64,000 nucleotides of DNA, from assembly GCA_041181065.1 (NCBI GenBank), contig JBEGQI010000022.1:1-64000 (forward strand), read 5' to 3'. The position numbers were made by a program, and so were the translations under genes. The notes under the pieces are model-generated. The model was not told the origin of the DNA and ran no database searches. It saw only the letters and a list, made by a program, of their open reading frames with translations. The number at the start of each line of letters is the position of its first letter. The first letter of the stretch is position 1. The stretch comes from DSYF01 sp041181065 (lineage in GTDB: Bacteria; Verrucomicrobiota; Verrucomicrobiia; Limisphaerales; DSYF01). Positions 34,796-43,518 of the stretch are shown here, in pieces.

Positions 34796-36310
34796 TCATC
34801 GCGGCGCGTTCGCGTTGCGCGCACGACCATCCGCCCACGCGCGAAGCTGGCTGATTTGCTCGGCCATCGTCTTTGCGAGCGGCACGGTTTGCGCGATGGC
34901 GGCCTGCACGTGCACGGTCGTCAAATCGGTGCGGGCATGGAAAGCATCGTAGAGCGCGCTGTTGATGGCTTCCTCAATTTCCGCGCCGCTGAAATGATTT
35001 GTGGCATCCGCCAGCGCGCCCAGATCGAAGCCCGCCGCAACGCGACTTCGCTTGGTCAGATGGATGCGGAAAATGTCCTGACGCTCTTCACGGCTCGGCA
35101 GGTCCACGAAGAAGATTTCGTCGAGGCGACCTTTGCGCAGCAATTCCGGCGGCAGGTTGGAAATGTCGTTCGCCGTCGCGACGACGAACACCGGCGCGGT
35201 CTTTTCCGAAAGCCACGTCAGGAAGGTGCCGAACACGCGCGCGGTGGTGCCACCGTCCGAAATGCCGGAGCCTTGCGAACCGGCGAAGGCTTTGTCGATT
35301 TCGTCCACCCAGAGGATCGCGGGCGCGACGGACTCGGCCACGGAGATGGCATGGCGGACATTTTCCTCCGACGAGCCGATGAAGCTGCCGAACATGCGGC
35401 CCATGTCGAAGCGCAGCAACGGGAGTTGCCAGAGATTTGAAACCGCTTTCGCGCACAGGCTCTTGCCGCAACCTTGCACGCCGAGCAGCAACACGCCTTT
35501 GGGCGCAGGCAAGCCGAACGCCCGTGCCTCGTCCGTGAACGCTGCAGCGCGTTTGTTCAGCCAGTCTTTCAGCACGGCCATGCCGCCGACGTGGCTGAAG
35601 CTTTCATCCGTGGCGTAATATTCAAGCAGGCCACTCTTGCGAATGATTTGTTGCTTCTCGGCAAAAACGTCGGCCACGGCATCCACGCTCAGGCGCTCAT
35701 CCTTCACGATGATCTTGGCAAAGACGTTCTCCGCCTCGCCGAGAGTCAGGCCGAGCGCGGCTTGCAACACGCGTTCGCGGCCCGCATCATCGAGGTCGAT
35801 CTTCACCTGCTTGTGCGGCTTCACCTCGGCGATGATGTGGTCGAGCAACGCGGATAAATCTTCGCGCGACGGCAGCGGGTGATTCAGCACCGTGATTTCC
35901 TTTTCCAGCTCGGTTGGAATCTCGAGCGTCGGCGCGATGATGATGATGGTCTTGTGGCTGTTCTTCAGGTGCAACGCGATGTCCTTCAACTTGCGCGTCA
36001 CGGCGAATTGGCTCTTCGTCAGGAACGGATGAAGGTCCTTGAAGACAAATACCGCGGGCTCGACTTGCTCGATGACAAGGTCCAGTGCGGCGAGCGGATC
36101 CTTCGTGGCGGGGTTGCGGCTTTTCTGCGACTGGATGGACGTTCCCGCCGGCACGATGCCGGTGCTGCACGTCCATTCGAAGACGCGCTTCTGCCGCTTC
36201 TTCGCGATCTCGACGATGAGTTCCTGCACGCGCAGCTCCTCGCTCGAAAGCACGTAGAGGATAGGATACCGTGCGCGGATCAGCGTCTCGATTTCGGTGG
36301 CGAAGGTCAT
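34796..36310 (-). CDS. Ycf46-like AAA+ ATPase
   Basis: 504 residues. The first ~230 residues form a degenerate domain (ARYPILYVLSSEELRVQELI, VFVFKDLHPFL). The second half is a full AAA+ module: Walker A GVQGCGKS (277-284), Walker B ILWVDEID (332-339), sensor-1 VVATANDISNLPPELLRKGR with the arginine finger, then an AAA lid. This two-part layout fits Ycf46/SpoVK-like proteins. The role is not established; neighbours are TPR, PilT and a small membrane protein. Confidence 0.82.
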   Translation of the reverse strand: MTFATEIETLIRARYPILYVLSSEELRVQELIVEIAKKRQKRVFEWTCSTGIVPAGTSIQSQKSRNPATKDPLAALDLVIEQVEPAVFVFKDLHPFLTKSQFAVTRKLKDIALHLKNSHKTIIIIAPTLEIPTELEKEITVLNHPLPSREDLSALLDHIIAEVKPHKQVKIDLDDAGRERVLQAALGLTLGEAENVFAKIIVKDERLSVDAVADVFAEKQQIIRKSGLLEYYATDESFSHVGGMAVLKDWLNKRAAAFTDEARAFGLPAPKGVLLLGVQGCGKSLCAKAVSNLWQLPLLRFDMGRMFGSFIGSSEENVRHAISVAESVAPAILWVDEIDKAFAGSQGSGISDGGTTARVFGTFLTWLSEKTAPVFVVATANDISNLPPELLRKGRLDEIFFVDLPSREERQDIFRIHLTKRSRVAAGFDLGALADATNHFSGAEIEEAINSALYDAFHARTDLTTVHVQAAIAQTVPLAKTMAEQISQLRAWADGRARNANAPR

Positions 36311-36326
36311 GTGAGTGCGTTTCGGT

Positions 36327-36542
36327 TCAGCTGATCAACCGTTTCCACCACGGCTTGCCGGGCTTCGGCAGTTTGGAAATGGATTCGCTGAGGCGCTGTT
36401 CAACTGTCGCAGGCACGACCGTCTGACGGATGTCTTCGCGCAACGCTTCCTCTGCCGAGTTGAATTCGCGGGCCGAGGTTTGCTGCGCCTGCGTGTGGGA
36501 AAGCAGTTCGCGTTCGCGGGATGTTTGCTTGTGCTGTTTCAT
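36327..36542 (-). CDS. Small conserved-type protein (71 residues)
   Basis: ATG 36542 is chosen over TTG 36554. The sequence is charged and helical, with SAEEALREDIRQTVVPATVEQRL and a Pro/Trp-rich end KPGKPWWKRLIS. No catalytic or membrane features. It starts the operon with the AAA+ gene, 16 bases upstream of it, and its own upstream region is the long inverted repeat 36570-36726. Confidence 0.6.
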   Translation of the reverse strand: MKQHKQTSRERELLSHTQAQQTSAREFNSAEEALREDIRQTVVPATVEQRLSESISKLPKPGKPWWKRLIS

Positions 36543-36569
36543 GCGGGGCCTCAATCAGGGAAAATGAAC

Positions 36570-36726
36570 AACCACGGATGGACACAGATAGACACGGATA
36601 GAAGCAAGGGACCGCCGCCACAATCCTGCCCCTTTGATACGCCGGGTATAAGAGCCAAGCGCGATCGAAGAGAACCGAAGTCCACGTTCTGGTCGCATCC
36701 GTGTCTATCTGTGTTCATCCGTGGTT
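36570..36726. repeat. MITE-like element with 30-base inverted repeats
   Basis: Arms 36570-36599 and 36697-36726 match as inverted repeats at 29 of 30 positions; the arms are themselves made of three ~10-base units (ACCACGGATG, GACACAGATA, GACACGGATA). The 97-base centre has no ORF of note. The element begins 8 bases after the sigma factor stop. It resembles short dispersed palindromic elements reported in Verrucomicrobia; it would form a very stable hairpin. Confidence 0.75.
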
Positions 36727-36734
36727 TCATTTCT

Positions 36735-37295
36735 TCAGGCGGTCTTTTCAAACTGGGCGGCAAAAGCTTTTCGGGCGCGGTGCAACTTACCACGCACAGC
36801 GTCAGCTGTCTGGCTCGTAAGTTCAGCAATCTCCTCGTAGCTCATCTCTTCGTCCGCGACGAGCAGGAGCAGCAGGCGGTATTCGGGAGTCAACCGGTCC
36901 ATCGTCTTCGCGATGCGCTCGCCCAGCTCCTTCACTTCGAGGATGCGCAACGGCGAATCACTGGTGGCGGGCGTGGCGTCGAGGAGGGTTTCATCCGCGC
37001 CGGTGACGATGTGGCGGTTGTGCCAGCTTGCCTGAAGGTTGTGGCAATGGTTGATCGTGATTCGGTAGAGCCACGTGCGAAAGGCGGCCTCGCCGCGGAA
37101 CTCATCGAGCTTGCGATAGACCTTGAGAAAAACGTCGTGGGTCACGTCCTCGGCGCGTTGCGGGTCGCCGAGGTAGCGGAGCGCGAGGTAATAGACCGCC
37201 TTGTTGTGTTCACGATAAAGGTCGGCGAACCCGGACGGTTCCAGTCCGGGCGGCGCCGTAGGTTCGACACCAGGTTCGTTCACGAGGGGCTCCAC
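36735..37295 (-). CDS. ECF-type sigma-70 family RNA polymerase sigma factor
   Basis: 186 residues. Region 2 is seen in FADLYREHNKAVYYLALRYL, DPQRAEDVTHDVFLKVYRKL and AAFRTWLYRITINHCHN; region 4 in LTPEYRLLLLLVADEEMSYE, then AELTSQTADAVRGKLHRARK. The N-terminal ~25 residues are a Pro-rich extension. No zinc-finger anti-sigma gene follows; the next gene downstream is the 71-residue protein, across the inverted repeat. Confidence 0.9.
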   Translation of the reverse strand: MEPLVNEPGVEPTAPPGLEPSGFADLYREHNKAVYYLALRYLGDPQRAEDVTHDVFLKVYRKLDEFRGEAAFRTWLYRITINHCHNLQASWHNRHIVTGADETLLDATPATSDSPLRILEVKELGERIAKTMDRLTPEYRLLLLLVADEEMSYEEIAELTSQTADAVRGKLHRARKAFAAQFEKTA

Positions 37296-37363
37296 GGCTG
37301 ATTAGACAGGAGCAGCCGAGGGTCGTCACGCAAAGAACAGCGGACGCAGTTTTGCCGGCTGGG

Positions 37364-38074
37364 TCAGTCTTCGTCGCCGTGAATGGTGATCACTTTGAGC
37401 AGCCCGAGCAGGACCACCAGCAGGATTAATCCGCTGGCGAGGGGAAGGATGCCCACGCCCAGAAACAACCACCGTAAGTTTGTGATCTCATGGGTCAGGT
37501 CGCGGCTGGATTCGAGCGACACGGTTTCAATCCGGTCTGTCAGCCGGTCACACGCTGTTTGATAGGAGAGGAAACTGTGGAGAAGATCAACGGACCCGTC
37601 GTCATTGGCTGCGGTTGATTTGGGATCGGGCGTGCCTGCGGTGAACGCATCAGCTTGCTTGCGGCAGATGGCGCGCTTGTTGAGAACCTCTTCGAGACAG
37701 GCCCGCAAATCCGGGTCCTTCAAGGTGGATTTGAGCTGCGCGTAGAGCCGGTCGTTCGCGGCGCGTTCGTCGGCGATGGTGCGTGTTAGCTTCGCGCGCG
37801 CTGCAGGATCTTGCGTCTTCTGCAGTTCAATGATGTGGCCGTAGCTTGCAAATGCATGCAGGCCGACCTCCTGAAGCTCATTCAATGAAACCGTCGCTTC
37901 GGTCAAAACGCGGCTGTATCGGGCGTTGATGCTCGCCAAGCGCCACCAGCCAACCACACCCAGCGCCAGCAACATCGCTGTGATGATTGCGAGCGAATAG
38001 ATTGCCAGCCTGCTCGCCCGCCGGGGGGCGGGTGCTACTGCGCGATTCGCAGCAAAGGATGACGGAGTATTCAT
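37364..38074 (-). CDS. Membrane protein with four-helix-type periplasmic domain
   Basis: 236 residues. Membrane helix about 24-43, then ~150 residues of amphipathic helices (RYSRVLTEATVSLNELQEVG, TRTIADERAANDRLYAQLK, VLNKRAICRKQADAF), then a second membrane helix about 203-228 and a short acidic tail. The layout matches the 4HB ligand-binding domain of chemoreceptors and sensor kinases, but HAMP and signalling domains are missing. It may be a free sensor module working with a partner. No partner is adjacent. Confidence 0.65.
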   Translation of the reverse strand: MNTPSSFAANRAVAPAPRRASRLAIYSLAIITAMLLALGVVGWWRLASINARYSRVLTEATVSLNELQEVGLHAFASYGHIIELQKTQDPAARAKLTRTIADERAANDRLYAQLKSTLKDPDLRACLEEVLNKRAICRKQADAFTAGTPDPKSTAANDDGSVDLLHSFLSYQTACDRLTDRIETVSLESSRDLTHEITNLRWLFLGVGILPLASGLILLVVLLGLLKVITIHGDED

Positions 38075-38207
38075 GGGTCAATTGCTGGACAAGCGCTAAT
38101 AAAACGGAGGGAGCCCCGAAGCTAAAGCGAAAACCTCTGCCCAACGGCTAAGACCTGGCCCCGGGTGTGCGCGCCCGGACCGCGATTCCTCAAGCAAAAG
38201 GAGCGAT

Positions 38208-38579
38208 CTACTTGCCCTTCGCTTTGACCACTGCTTCTGCTTGTTCGTAGGAACCCACGTTGAAGCAATTGGTGTAACCCGCGGCGCGCAGATCCTTTTC
38301 CGCAATGCCGCTGCGGCGCCCGGAGCGGCAGTGGAGCAGGATGACCGTCGATTTGTCCGGCACCACGTTGGTGATGCTGGTCTTGACGGTGTCGAGCGGC
38401 AGGTTGGTGGCGCTGGCGAGGTGGTTAGAAGAGAACTCCTCGCGCGTCCGCACGTCCACCAGCACGGCGCCGGCCTTCAGCTTCTTGGCCGCCTCGGCGG
38501 TGGTGATCGAAGATTCGGCGTAGAGCGTGACGGCGAGCGCGCCCATCAACAGTGCGGCGAGAAGGGATTTGGTTTTCAT
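38208..38579 (-). CDS. Periplasmic rhodanese-like protein
   Basis: 123 residues with a signal peptide (to about LYA-ES). A single rhodanese domain: AKKLKAGAVLVDVRTREEF, then the active-site loop LLHCRSGRRSG with Cys84, and AEKDLRAAGYTNCFNVGSYE. It resembles PspE/GlpE-size single-domain sulfurtransferases and would act outside the cytoplasm. The cytochrome-type gene precedes it by 61 bases on the same strand. Confidence 0.88.
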   Translation of the reverse strand: MKTKSLLAALLMGALAVTLYAESSITTAEAAKKLKAGAVLVDVRTREEFSSNHLASATNLPLDTVKTSITNVVPDKSTVILLHCRSGRRSGIAEKDLRAAGYTNCFNVGSYEQAEAVVKAKGK

Positions 38580-38640
38580 GTGACGTTACGGAGTGCAATT
38601 TCTGTCGTCGCCCAGAAATTGCAACTCGTTTGGCAACGTC

Positions 38641-41289
38641 TCAGGGCGAACGCAGCCGGAAGAATTGCTGGGCCGGAGCGGCGTTGACGGGGACAACCAG
38701 TTGCAACGAGCCCGCGCCGTTGGCGGTGTTGGTGCTCACCGGCGTCCAACTCAGCAAGTCCGGCGAAGCTTCCAGCACCCACGGTTGATTGGCGGCGGCT
38801 TGCGCGGCCAAGGCGACTGTGTTGCTGCTGGTGAGCGTTGAACTGGCGATGACCGGCGAAGGCAAATTGGTGAAGATCGCGGTCACTGTTGTGCTGTTCG
38901 TCGGCATGATGAACGAAGTGGTGGGCGCGCTCGGATTTGCGACTGCGGCGCCGCCCCAGCCGGCGAACAATTTGCCGCTGGAAGCGGCGTTGGCGGTGAG
39001 CGTCACGATGCTGCCCGCACCGAAGTTGCCGCTGCCGGTGCCGTTGCTGACCGTGAGCGAATAAGCGTTCGCAGCATTGGTGCGCCAGAGTTGCAAAAGT
39101 TTTTGCAAGGCGAGCGGCGCATTCGTCGGCGCGGGGCGACCGAGTTGGTCGCCGGCGTTGATGCCGTGGCAATTCGCGCAGGTGCGCACTTCGCCGGGGC
39201 GGAAGGTGATCCAATAACGCTCCTTCACCACGCTGTCGTTGTTGTTCGTGCCGGTGAGGTGCCAGGTCACGGCGCGGTTCGCTGGGACGATGGTGGCTTG
39301 CGAGCCGTCGGGCATTAACTCGGTGCCGCCGAGCGGCGCGCCGACTTTGGCGCTGACGTAATTGAACGCCGCCGAATCGTGCATCGGCGTGGCGAGAACG
39401 CGGCGTCCGGGCTGCGGCAAACCGCCTTGGCCGTTCGTGTAGCCGCGTAGGAAGTCGGCTTGCAGAAATTGCAGATGCGAGATGTCATAAACCTTGCCGC
39501 CGTTCGCGATGGAGTTGGTGCCGCCAGGGATGCGGAGGTTGTAGGGCTGTTGTTTGTCGTTGCCGTCGCGCGCCGTGACGTTGCGGCTGACGACGAGTGC
39601 CAGGCCACGGTTTGCGAGGTCGGCTTGGAACGTGGCGAGGTCCACGCTGGCATTCGTGAACACGGTGGCTTCGATGCCGGCCACGCCGGGATTCCACGGC
39701 GACGGCACCGGCCGCGCGCGCACTTCGACCGGTTGCAATTCCCAGAGCGCATTGCTTTGCGTTACGCGCGTGGTGCCGTCCCAATACGTAGCAACGTTGG
39801 TCAGCGGTGTGTCGATGAGGAACTGGTTGGTCATGTAGATCGGCGTGCTGGGATTGTTGGTCAACAGCATGAGCCGGAAATTGTAAGCGGACTTCGGCAG
39901 CGAAGCGGTGCCGAGGTTGGAATCAAAGCCGGAGACCGGGGTCGCGGCGGCGATGAGCGCGCCATCGGACATGGGCAGCGGATTGCGGAAGTTGATGGTC
40001 GTTGCGGCGGTGATGCGCGTGAAGAACATGTTGTTCGGGTTCAACGACGGCGGGCCCGTGAGTGTGAGGATGCGACCCGAGGTGTGGGTGCCGCCGTTCT
40101 GCGAAAAGTCCGGCGCGTCCACGCCGAAATAGACGCCGTTGGTGCGCGGGTCCTCGACGATCTGGAAAAAGTTTTCGATGAAATTTGTGTTAACGGAAAC
40201 AACGCCCGCAGCAGTGCGGCTGGCCAGGCCGCCGAACGTGAGCAGGTTGGTGTCGGCCAGAAATGAGTTAGTCATCAACTGGGCGAACTCATGACGCCCA
40301 AGATGGTTGATGATCTCTTCCTCGCCGCCGGCTTCGGGCAGCATCCACGGGAAGAAGTTGTTGAACGCGTTTCCGTTCACCCCCATCGCGACACGGTTGG
40401 TCGTGTCGAAATTGCGCGGTTCAGGAAATGTTTCGAGCGTGACGGGCACGTTGCTGGCGCCGAGCGCCTCGCTGAGGAAGTTGAACACGCCATTGGTCTG
40501 GTTGTGCAGGCGATCGTCGGCGGAGTTTGCGTCCTGCACGAGATGATCCCAGCGCGTTTCAATCACGCGTCCGAAGCTGTCCACGAACGGATTGAACGCG
40601 CCGCTCGGCGTGTGGTTCAACTGCCGCAGGTTCCCCGTCGCCGGGTTGAGACTCCACGTGCCGGTCACGCTCGGCTGGCCTTTGTATTCCTCCAGTTGCG
40701 GATAGATCTGCGCCGCCGCAGCGATGGGTTTGTCGGTCATGAAAATGACGCGGTCGTCCGTCGCGTAAGTCGGGTTGACGTTGTTGAAGTTCGTCGGCTG
40801 GTTCGGAACGGGAATGATCGCCGGGACGATGTTTGTATCGGCGATGACGGCGGTGAGATTGGTGACCTCGTAAAGCTGCCAGTGGAATTGCGTCACATCG
40901 TTCGAACTCGCGGGCGCGCCCACGACCATGCTGAAAAGGGCTTTCTTTCCGCTCCAGTGCATCGCGGGATCGCGCACCGCGATGCCGACGCCGTCCTGCA
41001 CGCCGTTCGTGCCGAAACCGGCGCTGCGGGTGAGATTCACGAGCGCGCCATTCGTCATGCGCAACCACAGGTCGCCGCCGCGTCCGCAGTGCGCCGTGTC
41101 CGGCAGGTGGTTACCAAACAGCGACACGACGGACAGAAAGCTCGTGGCCACGGCGCCATTATTCTCACGCGGCATGTGCACCTGCGTGACGAACAAGATG
41201 GGATTGGTCGTCATCACCGACGCGCGCGCGACGGGGACGAACAATAACGCAGCAGCCAACACAGCTCCGATGCGGCAATGAATTTTCAT
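38641..41289 (-). CDS. HzsA-like secreted cytochrome-type protein with FYR-type end
   Basis: 882 residues. Signal peptide MKIHCRIGAVLAAALLFVPVARA. The large central part (FVTQVHMPREN ... YATDDRVIFMTDKP ... FVDSFGRVIETRWDHLVQDA) follows the hydrazine-synthase-alpha-like pattern found in Planctomycetes and Verrucomicrobia proteins of unknown substrate. A single haem-c motif CANCH (704-708) lies in EVRTCANCHGINAGDQ. A divergent InlB-type repeat (GSIVTLTANAASSGKLFAGW) and the shared C-terminal module (VLEASPDLLSWTPVSTN ... QFFRLRSP) follow. Unlike true HzsA, no second haem motif was seen. A palindrome lies 34 bases before the start codon. Confidence 0.75.
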   Translation of the reverse strand: MKIHCRIGAVLAAALLFVPVARASVMTTNPILFVTQVHMPRENNGAVATSFLSVVSLFGNHLPDTAHCGRGGDLWLRMTNGALVNLTRSAGFGTNGVQDGVGIAVRDPAMHWSGKKALFSMVVGAPASSNDVTQFHWQLYEVTNLTAVIADTNIVPAIIPVPNQPTNFNNVNPTYATDDRVIFMTDKPIAAAAQIYPQLEEYKGQPSVTGTWSLNPATGNLRQLNHTPSGAFNPFVDSFGRVIETRWDHLVQDANSADDRLHNQTNGVFNFLSEALGASNVPVTLETFPEPRNFDTTNRVAMGVNGNAFNNFFPWMLPEAGGEEEIINHLGRHEFAQLMTNSFLADTNLLTFGGLASRTAAGVVSVNTNFIENFFQIVEDPRTNGVYFGVDAPDFSQNGGTHTSGRILTLTGPPSLNPNNMFFTRITAATTINFRNPLPMSDGALIAAATPVSGFDSNLGTASLPKSAYNFRLMLLTNNPSTPIYMTNQFLIDTPLTNVATYWDGTTRVTQSNALWELQPVEVRARPVPSPWNPGVAGIEATVFTNASVDLATFQADLANRGLALVVSRNVTARDGNDKQQPYNLRIPGGTNSIANGGKVYDISHLQFLQADFLRGYTNGQGGLPQPGRRVLATPMHDSAAFNYVSAKVGAPLGGTELMPDGSQATIVPANRAVTWHLTGTNNNDSVVKERYWITFRPGEVRTCANCHGINAGDQLGRPAPTNAPLALQKLLQLWRTNAANAYSLTVSNGTGSGNFGAGSIVTLTANAASSGKLFAGWGGAAVANPSAPTTSFIMPTNSTTVTAIFTNLPSPVIASSTLTSSNTVALAAQAAANQPWVLEASPDLLSWTPVSTNTANGAGSLQLVVPVNAAPAQQFFRLRSP

Positions 41290-41322
41290 GTTGGCTAGGA
41301 TAGCCGACGATGACGTCCGCTC

Positions 41323-41342
41323 AATACGCCGTCGGGCGTATT
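41323..41342. promoter_or_regulatory. Palindrome A (AATACGCC-N4-GGCGTATT)
   Basis: Perfect 8-base inverted repeat with spacer GTCG, immediately upstream of the HzsA-like gene (33 bases to its ATG). A near-identical site occurs at 43443-43461. The TAC...GTA edges resemble NarL/LuxR-type response-regulator sites. No T-run follows, so it is not an intrinsic terminator. Confidence 0.55.
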
Positions 41343-41343
41343 C

Positions 41344-43350
41344 TCAATGCGGGCGCATCAGTCGGAAGAACTGCTGACCGTCGTCGGGCAGCGCAACGGT
41401 CTGTCCGCGCTCAAAGAAAAGCGGGGCGTTGGTGGCGAGAGCCCACGGACCGTTTGCTGAGGGCGATGACTCCAGGAAGAAGCCGTCCAGCTCCAGCGGC
41501 CACGACAACGCGACGTCGTTGGCTTGAGCTGGCTGGATGTTCAATCGCGCGGCCGTTGGCAGGATGGTGATGCGGACTGGCCGGCTCCATGTGCGGGCGC
41601 CCTTCGCGTCGAACGCGCGCGCTGAGAAGGTGTATTCACCCACCGGAAGGTTCGTCAGCGTGATTGTGTAAGGCGGATTTGTGGCGCCGCCGAGGCCGTT
41701 GTTAAAACTGCCCGAGTAGAACAGCACTTGGGAGATTCCATCGGCGTCGCTGGCGTTCGCGCTGAGTGTGATGTCCGTGGGCGACGTGAAAACTTTTCCG
41801 TCCAGCGGGCTGGTGATCGTGACGGACGAAGGCGTGTTGGTGGATTGATTGACGTAAAGATTCACGAACACAGGCGCGGACGTCGCCTTGTTGTCAGTCA
41901 CGGCAAACGTGAACGCATCGAGGCCGGCGAAGTTGTTGCTCGGGGTGTAGGTCACGTCCGGCGGTGTGCCCGAGAGCGAGCCGTGCGCCGGCGGATTCAC
42001 GATCTGAAAGTCCAGCGCATCACTATCGGCGTCGTGGGCGGTGAGCGTGAGGTTGGTAGGCGCATTTTCGAACAGCGTCATGTTCTGCGGCAACGCAACG
42101 GGCGGACGGTTCGTGACGGGCGGTGGCGTGGTGTCGAAAGTGTAGATCGCGCCCGCCGTGCCGATGAAGACGACGTTGCTCAACGCCATGATGCAATCGC
42201 CCGGCCCAAAAGCGTTCGTGATGCCGGGCGCGAACGGGAAATCGAGCCCGCTGCCCTGATTGAACTGCGTCCAGTGGTGACCGTCGGTCTGCCGATACAC
42301 GCCGCCCTGCAAAAGATAATTCTGCTTCAGGAAAATGAACGCCTCACCTGCCGGCGTGTTCACGATGCGCCCGCCGCCGAGGTTCGTGGCGAGTCCGCTG
42401 CTGGCGTTGAAGATCAAGCCGTCGCGCGGCCGCCAGCCGATGAGCGGGACGTTGCCCCAGATGTTTTGTGCAGGGCTTGCCACAGTGAGTCCGTTGCCGC
42501 AGATGAAATTTCCGTAGCGGTCGAGGCCTGCGACGCGTGCATCGCCGATGCGCCCGAGCGGGTTCACGCTGTTCGGATCGGTGAAATTCGGGTCGAGGCT
42601 CGTCCACGATGCGCCGCCATTCGTCGAGTGCAGATAGCCGCCCGTCTCCGTGCCGATGACGACTTCGTTGTTCCAGCCCGCGCAGATGGAGAAGATTTCG
42701 CCGAAGCCGGAGATGTTGCTCGTGAGCGGGATGGGAAAATAATTCGTCGGCACACGCGCGTTGATGTCGATGGCGGTGTAACTTCGCCCGCCGTCGGTGC
42801 TGTGATAGACGTAGGGAAAAAATCCCGAGCCGGTCCAGAGCGAGCCGTCCGGCGCGATGGAGAAATTGCAGACGTTGCCGGTGTAGGGATAAGTCTTGCC
42901 CGAGATGGTCGCGGGTTGCCAGAGCTGGTTGGTTTCGTCCCACCAATAGATTACGGGAAGCGTGTTCGCCGCGCCGCCGGGCGGATTGAACGTGAGCGTG
43001 TTCGTGATGATGTTGAACGGGCTGCCTGCGATGACGAGCGTGCCTTGCGGCGTGACGGCGATGTCCGTAAGCGCGAGAAGATTGGTAGTGCTGCCGTTGG
43101 TCCAGAGCGGGAAGCCGGTCATCGGCAGCGCGGTGAAATTGTGATCGGCGAACGAAGCGCGGAAGACGCCGTCGAGGATGGTCGAGTAGTAGAGGTTCGT
43201 GCCGTCCGATGCGAGGCGTGGACCGAAGGCGCCGAACTGAAGGTTCTGGTTGTTCAAGCTGCCCCAAGACGACCAGCCATCCGCATGACCCGCGGCGGCC
43301 ATCAGGCAAATGGCCAGGACCACGGCATACTTCCTGGCAGTGATGAACAT
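41344..43350 (-). CDS. Secreted beta-propeller/Ig-domain protein
   Basis: 668 residues from ATG 43350 (signal peptide MFITARKYAVVLAICLMAAAGHA). Residues ~25-420 form a sialidase/BNR-type propeller with Asp-box-like turns (VYHSTDGGRSYTAI, YLHSTNGGASWTSLD, YRQTDGHHWTQF). Next comes a cadherin-like unit (DADSDALDFQIVNPPAHGSL ... AGLDAFTFAVTDNKA), then a bacterial Ig-like unit (VTITSPLDGKVFTSPTDITL). The C-terminal module FLESSPSANGPWALATN ... FFRLMRPH closes it. Function unknown; it looks like a secreted ligand-binding protein. Palindrome B lies upstream, palindrome A just beyond its stop codon. Confidence 0.75.
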   Translation of the reverse strand: MFITARKYAVVLAICLMAAAGHADGWSSWGSLNNQNLQFGAFGPRLASDGTNLYYSTILDGVFRASFADHNFTALPMTGFPLWTNGSTTNLLALTDIAVTPQGTLVIAGSPFNIITNTLTFNPPGGAANTLPVIYWWDETNQLWQPATISGKTYPYTGNVCNFSIAPDGSLWTGSGFFPYVYHSTDGGRSYTAIDINARVPTNYFPIPLTSNISGFGEIFSICAGWNNEVVIGTETGGYLHSTNGGASWTSLDPNFTDPNSVNPLGRIGDARVAGLDRYGNFICGNGLTVASPAQNIWGNVPLIGWRPRDGLIFNASSGLATNLGGGRIVNTPAGEAFIFLKQNYLLQGGVYRQTDGHHWTQFNQGSGLDFPFAPGITNAFGPGDCIMALSNVVFIGTAGAIYTFDTTPPPVTNRPPVALPQNMTLFENAPTNLTLTAHDADSDALDFQIVNPPAHGSLSGTPPDVTYTPSNNFAGLDAFTFAVTDNKATSAPVFVNLYVNQSTNTPSSVTITSPLDGKVFTSPTDITLSANASDADGISQVLFYSGSFNNGLGGATNPPYTITLTNLPVGEYTFSARAFDAKGARTWSRPVRITILPTAARLNIQPAQANDVALSWPLELDGFFLESSPSANGPWALATNAPLFFERGQTVALPDDGQQFFRLMRPH

Positions 43351-43442
43351 TGGGAAAATGATAATGCGAACTGCGGCGCGCTTCACGCACTTCCGCTCGC
43401 GGCGTTGCGGGCGCAAGCTAACGGGGCGGCGGCGGCGCTCAC

Positions 43443-43461
43443 AATACGCCGAACGGCGTAT
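43443..43461. promoter_or_regulatory. Palindrome B (AATACGCC-N4-GGCGTAT)
   Basis: Inverted repeat with spacer GAAC in the divergent region between the propeller gene (93 bases to its ATG) and the histidine kinase gene (57 bases to its ATG). It shares core and left flank (CGCTCA-(CA)-ATACGCC) with palindrome A, in the same orientation relative to the minus-strand genes. Confidence 0.55.
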
Positions 43462-43518
43462 CCGTGATTCGCGTGCGGGCGCTTAAAGTGATTGCGTGGC
43501 CAACGCCCTGCCTGTCGA

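Noticed and set aside
41728..43467. 579-codon plus-strand open frame
   Set aside because: It is antisense to the propeller gene, has Arg/Val/Glu-biased composition and no recognisable domain. It is a shadow of high-GC codon bias.
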